Source: Bigelowiella natans CCMP2755
Taxonomy: Eukaryota > Cercozoa > Chlorarachniophyceae
Assembly (NCBI GenBank): GCA_000320545.1
Contig: ADNK01001400.1
Coordinates: 62,001 to 126,000 of the forward strand
Direction: 5' to 3'
DNA length: 64,000 nt
Shown here: positions 48,979-64,000 of the stretch, one piece after another
Position numbering within the stretch: position 1 is the stretch's first letter
Layout: the number at the start of each line of letters is the position of its first letter
The notes under the pieces: generated by a model
The model's input: only the letters and a program-made list of their open reading frames with translations
Told to the model about the DNA's origin: nothing
Database searches by the model: none
Position numbers and translations under genes: made by a program

Positions 48979-50260
48979 TTATTTTTTCCTCCCAGTTTGT
49001 TTCTTACGAGCTTCTTCGAGCCTAGCTTCTTTCGCCTTCTTCATGAGCTCCTTCTGTGCACACCGAGTGAATGCTCTGTTGCGTTTTACGTCAATTTCTC
49101 CGGGTTCCAGCTGATTTTATTGAATATCAATGAGCAGAAGCCGTGAGTAGACTGTTATGATTTATGAGTTTTCAATACCTCATTTCCGCCATAAACTTCA
49201 AGGAAACACCCTTCAGATACGCACATAGGTGTACAGTTGGGATCCTCCTCCTAAACAGATAGCGCATTCAGCACTTCATGCTAAGTTCCAAAAGGTCCAT
49301 TTTACTTCATTTTATAAACCTCAAGGTTCCTGCATTGCTGAAATTGGCATGCTGTTCTCCTCTGATTCACCTGGCTCATCGCCTGCAATACCAGATTAGT
49401 CGATTTTTGCGAAGCGGATAATGCTTACCACCACATGGTTGTATTTTTGTAAGCAATTGTGCTTGTGTGATCATTTTATTACCCTCTTGCGCGACAACGC
49501 CATAGAAGGTTGAATGAGAGCGAGGACGACCCAAACCAAAATTGGCATCATATGGGAGAGCGACAGGAGTGGCATGGCAACATTTCTGCAGTAAATTGAG
49601 TTTAACAGAGTGAAACATGTTAGGGCAAGGTTTCTATCGGGCGAAAGGAGAAGAGGGAAGAAAAGAGGTGGGAGAAGAGAAGGATCCACGACCGAGTTAG
49701 GTATGACGCAGGAAACGTGTCAAGGTAGTTCTTTTCTCCCAAGATTCCTAAATGAATCTGATGATGAGATTTGTTGGAAGTACCGAAATCGCGTTTTTGC
49801 TGAGCTAAAAATCAAAGAGACAACAATATTTGCAATTTCCAGAAAAATAATCACGGAATACACAGGATTTCTTCTTGATCTCTGTTCAGGTTCAACATGT
49901 CCACTCTCCGAGCCGAAATTTATGTAAAGGCTTCCATTTCTTGCAGAAATATTCACCAGGAGAACCCAATTGCCTGGGCCTTTTGTCCTTGGCGGTCGAA
50001 TCCACAGTTTTTTATGATATTCTGTTTGATTCTTATTTTGCGACATGATGATATTGAGCAAGATGTGTAAAAATGGGGCTCAACATCGCGCATTTTCCTG
50101 CCTTCCAATGGTCTGCCAAAGTTTCAGACACGAAAATATTCTTGAAATTAGTCAGAAAGCTAAAATCAGCTTTATCTATTCGATATTCTCCGTAAATTAT
50201 GATGTCGTAAATCTTAACGCTGGTAGACAAAGTACAGAAGCCTGGCTTCCTGTGATTAAC
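48979..50260 (-). CDS. Cys-rich protein of unknown function
   Basis: Minus-strand exons: 49110-48979 (in phase to the stop, LEPGEIDVKRNRAF then a basic helix KELMKKAKEARLEEARKK), 49250-49179 (EEDPNCTPMCVSEGCFLEV) and 49585-49483 (KCCHATPVALPYDAN, FYGVVAQEG). An exon of 63 or fewer bases around 49382-49320 lies between the last two, but its boundaries did not close in phase. Further exons probably lie up to about 50260 but I could not chain them. The Cys spacing (C-x3-C-x4-C) could bind a metal, but I do not recognise the family. The gene converges on CDK and diverges from CDC48. Confidence 0.4.
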
Positions 50261-50483
50261 ACACGTAAGAATTCACTGAGACCCAAGGTCCACTCCTATC
50301 CAGTCGCTTCCTTTCGATTTTCCTTCCATCAGTCACTAGGGGGGGAGACGTAGACATTTGAGACAAATAGTATTGGCTAGAGACTTAGTTGTGCAGACTA
50401 GACGACTCTATAAAAAGAGATAAAGGGGAGCCTTAATCCAACATCATTTCCGATGTTTATTCCTTTACACTAGGGGGCAAAAC

Positions 50484-53703
<3,220 letters not shown>

Positions 53704-55067
53704 ATTGTAAGGCTTTGATCGTTCTGGTGTAAAGAATCTAAAGAATCCTCTAGTATGTCTCTAGTAAGCGGATGTAGCGATCGCGCCAGTGCCTCTAATT
53801 TAAACACTTGAAAGTTGGGCTAGAGGTATTGCGTGTTGTCCATTGACGAGATTGTAGGGCGTCGACAGATCGTAATTTTCATCTTGCGACGGTACATCGA
53901 AGCTTATTTTGAGCGCAAGCATGCACGTATGTGTTCAATTTAATCTCTCAAGTACATAACTTGTTGAAATCTTCCTATTCCTGATCGGGCGTTTTTCATC
54001 GTTATGTTCGTACAGAAACATCGCATCGCCCTAGACATTTTTTAGATTTGCTGAATGCCAGCTAGCTTGCGTGTGCAGCATGCGTGAGCCCTGCAGGTAC
54101 AAAGCAATCGAACTAAAACAGAACAGCACATGCGCTCTAGACGCCGTTAGCCTGAAAACGTGACAGCGCGCTGGCCGCTAGCTTACTAGCTAGGTAGCTG
54201 CTCGCACTGTCTAGATTGTGTTAGCTAGCTAGTCTAATGCAGTGTCCTCTTAGCTCGCCTATCATTACAGGAACACTAGAACAGGTAAAGCGCTGCTTTG
54301 CGTACAGCGCTGCTTTGCTAGATCTAGAGATGTACGCATATTTGGCTCGATCACTCACACATTACGATACATACTTGCAGCTTGTGTAGCATTAGAGCAT
54401 CCGCCTGCCTGCTTGAACTGCCTCACGCATGACATGCTTGCTAGCTTGGCACATGCTATACATGCTCCACACGCTAGCACATCACGTCGTGCGAGGTGAC
54501 GCACTGCCGCAATGTGGTGAGGCATGTGCCCGCAAGCATCGTATCGTACTGCTACGTCTTGGCTAACTAGATGTGATATATATTACTACAGGCAGACATG
54601 TTGCTTGACACGCGGGCAACAAAGGACACTAGGACACACTCTAGCACTACCATAACAGCACACACACACACACGCACGCATCCAACGAAGAGTATCTGCA
54701 ATGCGTCAGTCTTTTTGTTACTCCATACCCGTAGATAGCTGAGAAAATGCTATAGGTGAGCAATTGGTTTGCATCCCCTCACTTTGCTTGCCACAGAAAA
54801 TATGCATTAATGAAAACTCCGAGCCAGGCTCCTACATCGTCTGCGGCTCTATAATTCGCTCTGTTTTGGTTCCATCTTTGAGACACAGATTCTGAATTTT
54901 CGAACTGCCTCACAGCAAGAAAAAGGAAGAATGCAGCAACCTAAACGATTGTCAAATAGGCATCAAACCTGCATCAGATGTTTGGCATTGCCATTAGCGA
55001 GAATGTATAATAGCACAAAAATAGCGAAAATTGTTGTAGAGGATGTCATTGCGATAAGCTCTTCAAG
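53704..55067. other. Convergent intergenic region, palindrome-rich
   Basis: Between the 3' ends of CDC48 and a membrane protein gene. No gene is seen. It is dense in GCTAGCTAG and GCATGC palindromes (54060-54480). A short AGCGCTGCTTTGC repeat occurs twice at 54289-54320. No intact GGATG element was found here. Confidence 0.55.
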
Positions 55068-55912
55068 TTACATCATTGCGCTGAGGCTGATATGATTGTT
55101 CCTATAACCTACCACAATCGCTATAGCGACAGCAAGTAGAATCATCTTCTCAAGACGTCGTAGAATAGCCTTCTCCCTCCTAGCTTCTAAATTTTCCTCC
55201 CAGAAGCGCTTGTTGAGCTTTTCGACCATGTTGTCACCTCCAATTGAGAGAGGAGCAGCATCAGATCTGTTATCGCAGTTTTGCGTCCGCGAAGCTTGCA
55301 AGGAGGAACTTGTTGCACCTGCCGTCTTTGAAGCAATGGCAGAGGCTGTGCGCTGACTGCTGTTCATTTGGGAGCGTTCTTGCTCATTTTGTGAATGGAA
55401 AATATTTGTGGAATTAAGCACAGGGGGAGCCTTTTCCTTCATTCGGCTAGAGGCACGCTGTCCCATTCCTGAATTTGCTCCATCACGATTGTGGTCTTCA
55501 TCGTAACGAATCTTTGATTTATTCGACCCACAGTCGTTCGAATAGTTTAATTTTTTCCTATCTCCACTTCCATCCTCATCACCACCATCATCAGCAGCAA
55601 CGACATTGTAATCGTCGTCATCATCGTTCCTAACTTCTACATGTTGCCTTGTGGCACTTAGCATCTTCCTCGGACCGATTTGGCAGCTTCTCCTTTCATC
55701 ATTGCCCCTGACTCCCCCTCCCTGCTGCAGCTGCGATTTCCAGCTTTGCTTCAGAAGGCATCTCAAGTTATACATGCTGGAGGTGTAGAAGCCTCCTGCA
55801 CAAAAGACAGAGGCAGCAGTAGCGACATGAATGGGGGCGCTCCACCGAAATTTGTTCACGGCCAAGGTCCCCGACAGACTCACTATAAACACCAACACTG
55901 AAGAGATCATGC
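55068..55912 (-). CDS. Membrane protein, possibly DRAM/TMEM150-like (C-terminal exon)
   Basis: An open exon from a good acceptor at about 55913 to a stop at 55068. It begins with two hydrophobic segments, GMISSVLVFIVSLSGTLAV and APIHVATAASVFCAGGFYTS, in the order and spacing of the last two helices of DRAM/Frag1/TMEM150 proteins, including the His before an A/G-rich helix. A long Asn/Asp/Ser-rich tail of about 170 residues follows, then a charged helix (FWEENLEARREKAILRRLE) and a third hydrophobic segment (MILLAVAIAIVVGY). The N-terminal helices would be in exons upstream of the CA microsatellite at 55956-55992, perhaps near 56783-57016. Assignment to DRAM is tentative. The open frame continues into the CA repeat but that part is not credible protein. 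Confidence 0.4.
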
Positions 55913-55954
55913 CTAATGAGAAAGAGCGACACGACGTCAGTTGTGATACTCGTA

Positions 55955-55995
<41 letters not shown>

Positions 55996-57472
55996 ACAAA
56001 TATATCCATGTATATTTATATATTACAATATTATAGCACTTACATATAAATATTTATTTATAATGATACTAACTGTGCGTGTGTGCGTGGGTGAGAGAGA
56101 TGGACCTGCAGTAATAAGGACCGGTGTATTTGTAGGGATATGCTGACTCATCGAAGAGGCACGATATTGTGCCTTGCTCCACACGAGACTAAGATGCTAT
56201 AGGTGGAGTTACTAGTTAGGATGCTATTACTAGAAAACACTGTGTTAAATTAAGCATATTAGATTTTGTTAATTGTTGCGGAATCAAACCCATAGCTGGA
56301 TCTGAAGAGTAACCTTTTAACGTAATATATTAAGAAAATATTCCTCATGTATGCTCAAGAATGTCTATATTAATGTTATATACGTATCTAAAGTATAAGT
56401 TCATGCTTGATTTATGGTGACATACTCTCTTTCATTTAGTGCATGCATGGTCCATGCAATGTGCAGATATTTGATCATTTTTTGGTGTATAAGCAGATTC
56501 ATTTATTAAAACATGACATACGATAACTAATGCCAGAGTAATCTCGGAAAATTGCCAATTCAGCGCCCCGGGATCATGAGTTATCTAATTTTCACCATCA
56601 TCATGAATTTTCAGTCCATCGCCTGAAGACCAAAACACGGATCATTTTAGCTGCTTACGTAAGGTTTTACCACAGAACTTAATAATATCCAGAAGGAGGA
56701 GTTGATATTCATCCTGCGGAGGGGAGCGGGTTGAAGTGAGTATAAGAGAAGCCGCCGAGGTTGCACGGATACAATGTCATGGCTAGCAAGACAACCATCG
56801 CATCTGCTGCTTGGTCGCTGGTGTGTTCTCCTGAAGGCCCGATTGTCTTACCAACCACACTCCAATAGCTAGCTCGCTGACTGAGGCAACACCCTTGAGC
56901 GCATCGCTAATCGCCCACGCTGGATCGTACATACCGTCGTCTCGGAGGAGACAAATCGGGAAGCTCTGTAAAAAAAGATACCCTCCAAACTGAAGCGAAG
57001 ATCCAAATTCGTGCACATCTAGTAAACTTGATGCGCGGTTCCTTCTGTGAAGGGTTTTGAGGCAACGCTCGATGCTCCGAGATGCAGTCCAATTTTCCTC
57101 CCAGAAACATCGTAAGAGGAAAATTCCTGGAAATCAATCGAGTTTTTCTGCGGTTTAGAGTCCCTCTTTCATCAAGTCGTAGAGAAGGGTTGCCCAGAAA
57201 AAAGGCGAAATTCCAGTTCCCAAAGCAATGTGCGAGGGAACTTCGATGTTTCAAGGGCACAATTTTACCTTGCGCACCTCTTCGAACTCAGGTTTGCTGG
57301 TGGTGAAATAGAGGAGAATTATCTGCTGCGACTTCGAATTAAATGCGACTTCAGACTTGGTGCCGATCCGCCTGCTGATCGCAAATGGCTGCGTACTACG
57401 TAGGATGGATAAAAATGGCGATAGATCTCTGAGCTATTCCAAGCTTTCCTCTCCCGGCAATTTCTTCATATC
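55913..57472. other. Region with possible upstream exons, unresolved
   Basis: Holds a CA microsatellite (55956-55992) and AT-rich sequence to about 56700. Between 56783 and 57360 several minus-strand frames look protein-like: one ends in a stop at 56783, and one near 57210 reads HIALGTGISPFF, which resembles the nucleotide-binding loop of ferredoxin-reductase-like flavoproteins. I could not chain them. They may be 5' exons of the membrane gene or a separate gene. Confidence 0.3.
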
Positions 57473-60745
<3,273 letters not shown>

Positions 60746-61196
60746 ATACAATGTGTGATGAAGATAGGACTTCCACAATAGTAAATTATTTTACATGTAG
60801 CAAGCGGTTTAAGCCTCGACCGCACAACAGCTTGTACAACCACACGCGCTGCTTAATAACGTAATTATTATGTATATAGCCATGGGTACAAATAATGGAT
60901 TTTACATGCATATTGTGTAATGCAGTGTCTATGTGAATGTGCATGCCAGCGCTTGACACGCTGGTGCATCTAGCAAAGTGCACGTTAGTAAGCCGGCGAC
61001 AGTTCAAATTAATCGGCCGGAGGTTATTAGGCATACATCCACCCATGCTTTACTTAACATATATAAACACGGAGTACGATACAGAGGCAGCGCATGTAGT
61101 GTTTGATTCGGAGTGGCTAGCATGCAGCGCGAGGTCGTCGTCACATAGCCGTGCTCGATCTATGCTCTGTGCACAAGTACAAACACGACTACCTAG
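60746..61196. other. Convergent intergenic region
   Basis: Between the 3' ends of the glycosyltransferase-like and isochorismatase genes. I see no gene and no GGATG element. Confidence 0.6.
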
Positions 61197-62043
61197 CTAT
61201 GGATCCTCGGTTTGGCCTTCAAACCTAAACGGCTTCACATGCAAAGGCGACTTATCTCCGCCATCCTTGATTCCTTCGCCACCCCCGCCTGTCCGCGCTG
61301 TTGAGAGCTTTCGTAGTTCCATGAGAAGGTATGCGCTGGTGGTGGTCGGGCATAGGTACGTCTCCACATGCCGCACGACACGTTTCGTTCCCTCAAAGTG
61401 ACTGACAAACGGGTGCACCTTGGGGCTGTACATCGTATCAGTCAGATCGCGCACAACAGCCACGCTGAAGCCCAGCCGCAGCAGCTGCCTCACACCGAAT
61501 GGCCGGCCCAGGACGCACATGTTCAGATGCACGCCCATCAAGAGAACGGTCTTGATGCCGCGGTGTCGTAGGATATTGAAGACTTGCTGGCCATCGTCGC
61601 TGATGTAATCGCTGTCGCTGTCGCCCTGATCATCAGCTGACGGGATCTTCAGGCCCGGGTGCTATCATATCCACATAGTACGTATTATACGGTGCAATGT
61701 AAATGCTAATATCAACATAATATTGCACGCCACACGCTCATCGATTTTTCTCTCTGAAAATAATACTACCGTCCCCATGTACTACTACTACTACAACTAC
61801 TACTACGCATTATCATGTTGTTTAGGCATTATGACCTGATTCGTCCACGGCTCGGCATTAAAGCAGGGCTTTGGTTCGCAGAAACAGCCATCATCCGCCT
61901 CATCAATGGGGAGAGGGCCTTCCGTATTCTCGTCAGGCCAGCACCAAGGATATCCCCAGCGCGTGCGCGTAGATAGCTTCACCTTTGGTGCATCATCATC
62001 ATCATCATCATCGTCGTTGTCGTCATCATCTTTACCACGATTA

Positions 62044-62088
<45 letters not shown>

Positions 62089-62220
62089 TCTCTCATGCTC
62101 TCTCATAGCCACTGTAAGTCGCAGGGAGAGTGCTATAACGCACAGGACACACACGGCTAACGCGAGAGCTCCGCCGCCATGTTACCAAGAAGCGGCATCA
62201 AGAAGAGAAAGGGAAAGATG

Positions 62221-62268
<48 letters not shown>

Positions 62269-62571
62269 AGCCATAGCAAGATGCACATGCAGTAGCACCA
62301 GCTGAACATTGTTACCGGAGTTGGAAAGTGCGGAGCAGCTTTTGCCCTCGCCCTCGCCTTGTGGTCACGGAGGGGGGGGGATTCTGTGACGCCGCTTGGT
62401 GCGTGTATGATGATAGCGCCGATTCGCCTGAGAGCGTCCACCGTTGCGTTCATTCGAGGAATCAGCTCGCCGACCTTATGAAGAAAGACCACAAACACAC
62501 GACGCGAAGTCACGTACACATGCGGACGACGGGGCACATATGGGAAGGGGGAGCGAAGCAAGTATATTAGG

Positions 62572-62653
<82 letters not shown>

Positions 62654-62923
62654 ATATAGCAATGTTAGTAAGAGCTATCGGTGGTAGGATATATCAGTAG
62701 CACCAGTCCGTCTTCTTGTGTTGATTAATATCTGAAACATCTGACTCACCCTCTTCGTGGCGTCCTTGCACCAGTGCATGTTCCACATATCACAGATAAC
62801 AACTGCTGTTTCTTTTCCCGCCCATTCTTGCTCCGAGATCAGCTCGTCCTCTTCCTCCCCCCCCCCCCTCCTCTTTCTCATCCTCACAGTTGTGCTGTTC
62901 CTTATTGTCGGCACTTGAATCAT
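61197..62923 (-). CDS. Isochorismatase-family cysteine hydrolase
   Basis: Four exons in phase: 62923-62750, 62474-62316, 61982-61836 and 61661-61197, giving 314 residues. The catalytic Asp is in AVVICDMWNMHWC, the helix RMNATVDALRRIGAIIIHAP follows, and the nucleophile Cys is in LMGVHLNMCVLGRPFG. The C-terminal VRDLTDTMYSP and VSHFEGTKRVVRHVE are typical of a bacterial-like isochorismatase subgroup. The family hydrolyses amide or ester bonds in small molecules; which one here is unknown. The N-terminal 30 residues are low-complexity Arg/Gly/Glu. The start at 62923 lies only 26 bases after the stop of the gene upstream on the same strand, and the frame stays open further upstream as far as a G-run. 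The third exon's 5' edge is uncertain because of GAT and CT repeats. Confidence 0.85.
62047..62097. repeat. (CT)n microsatellite in intron
   Basis: About 20 CT units with a few TTT breaks in the second intron of the isochorismatase gene. A GA run (62227-62263) lies in the same intron and TA/GT runs (62576-62652) in the first. Confidence 0.95.
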
Positions 62924-62949
62924 CCCTGCGTGCTGCTCCCAGTTCCACC

Positions 62950-63863
62950 TTACAATCCGATGATTGCTTGGCCTTGGCTGTGTCCCCCCCCCCCCTTTTC
63001 CTCCTTCCTCCTCCTCCTCCTCCTCCTTAGAACTACACGCATCGTCGATGGCAACGCTGCCTGCAGTGTTACCGGCTCGTTCCGCCCCTTGAGATCACTG
63101 CTGGTACTACATTTACTAGCAGCATTAGGGGGAGGAGGATGCGACGACGACGATGATAAAGCTCTATCTATAACAGCCTTCACCGTCTCTCCGCAATCCA
63201 GCGCAACTTGGAGGCTATCACGAATCCTTCGCTCTTCGGACTCAAAGCGAACGGGAGCAGCATCGTGCTGCTTCTCCTCCCCCATCCTCCCCTTCCGCCC
63301 AGACCTCTCCCGCACTTGCTTAATCAGATAGAGGGCTATGCGGCTCCGATTCACCCACCGTTTCACGGTGTTATTGCCATCATCCCCACCACCACTAGAA
63401 CGACCATCATCACCCGGCGTTTTCTTCCTTTTTCCAATGCTACTGCTGCTGCTGCTGCTGCTGCTGTTACTATTCTTGCTGCTGCTGTTCGAAATGATAT
63501 CCCATCTCCGTCTCCTCCCCCCCCCCCTCCTCCTCCCAGTGGTCTTCTCCTCCCGAAGAATCGCGTAGAGGGCCTTCTCGTGGCTCCCGGCGACGGAGTA
63601 GCAGGCCACGGCCTCATCCGTCCTCCCCCTGTGCTCGAGCACTGACGCCCACTTGCAGAGGGTCTCCACGCGAAGGGGGTCCTGCGGCAGCAGCCTTGCG
63701 ATCGCCACATGCGCGGCGTCGGCGTAGAAGCCGCGGTCAAGCAGCGTCCTGGTGGCCTCTTCGACCCGCCCCACGCCGAGAAGGAACGCCACCGCGCGCT
63801 GCGTTTCCCCCGCGCGGGCCAGCTGACGGCCGTACGCGCACGCGGCGGTCGCCCATACCTCCG
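62950..63863 (-). CDS. WDR17-like TPR protein, C-terminal part
   Basis: An open exon from an acceptor near 63863 to a stop at 62950; the rest lies beyond the right edge. It begins with helical repeats: ATAACAYGRQLARAGETQ, AVAFLLGVGRVEEATRTL, DRGFYADAAHVAIARL, LCKWASVLEHRGRTDEAVAC. The alternation of L/A-rich helices with G at turns resembles the TPR-like C-terminal region of WDR17 and related WD-repeat scaffold proteins. The last 190 residues are low-complexity Ser, Arg and Gly tracts. The stop comes soon after a 12-base G-run (62984-62995 on plus as C), so the true C-terminus may differ. WDR17 assignment is tentative; an IFT or COPI-type scaffold is possible. Confidence 0.5.
62984..62995. 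other. 12-base C homopolymer at gene junction
   Basis: Twelve C on plus (G on minus) inside the last coding exon of the WDR17-like gene. One more G on minus would carry the frame through the stop at 62950 into the isochorismatase frame without any stop. Confidence 0.8.
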
Positions 63864-64000
63864 TGGGGATAATAGCGTGTGGTTAGAACGGTTTTTATCA
63901 TCTTCCGGACACGATGAGCACAACGCGGACAGGGGGGGTACTACTCGGGAGATGTATTTGATGATGCTGTGTGTGACAACGACGACGATGACGACGACGA

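Overview
The window is eukaryotic nuclear DNA from what looks like a flagellated protist with a complex (secondary) plastid. Genes are broken by GT-AG introns, mostly about 40 to 560 bases long and often full of microsatellites. One gene encodes a flagellar CFAP97/hemingway-type protein. The UDP-sulfoquinovose synthase carries a signal peptide followed by a Ser/Arg-rich transit-like region with no Phe at the junction. That targeting pattern and the moderate GC content fit a chlorarachniophyte such as Bigelowiella better than a cryptophyte or haptophyte. This species guess is inference and is not proven by the window.

Layout: 1-4213 has no gene I can support and ends in a repeat-rich tract. 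On the minus strand, 4214-5890 is the CFAP97-like gene, with a poorly supported small gene overlapping its 5' end. On the plus strand, 7093-14802 is a large gene joining a protein kinase, ankyrin repeats and a decayed dynein-heavy-chain-like motor region. RPS4 (minus) and SQD1 (plus) are head to head at 15999-19610. An FNBP4-like WW-domain gene (minus) covers 20553-23707. A metallo-beta-lactamase plus cyclic-nucleotide-binding gene (plus) covers 24670-29070. Then on plus come a J-domain protein with an LPxxYxxL-type SAP-like segment (30655-32457), a 2OG-Fe(II) oxygenase-like protein (33584-36189) and a small chromodomain protein (37290-38070). On minus, 38721-45179 encodes a CLU-ankyrin-UBA protein. 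On plus are a PSTAIRE CDK (46648-47948) and CDC48/p97 (50484-53703). A Cys-rich unknown and a multi-pass membrane protein lie on minus. On plus, 57473-60745 is a type II membrane DUF3431 glycosyltransferase-like gene. On minus, an isochorismatase-family hydrolase (61197-62923) and the C-terminal part of a WDR17-like TPR protein, running off the right edge, are only 26 bases apart.

The genes do not form one pathway. They are a typical mixed stretch: translation, protein quality control (CDC48, J-protein), cell cycle (CDK), thylakoid lipid synthesis (SQD1), splicing-associated (FNBP4-like), cilium, and signalling. The exon models quoted were checked for reading-frame phase at each junction; where phase did not close I say so.

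Most novel are the kinase-ankyrin-dynein fusion with lost P-loop, the CLU-ankyrin-UBA architecture, a GGATG...CATCC dispersed element that sits mainly between convergent gene ends, and a possible WDR17-isochorismatase fusion hidden by a G-run.
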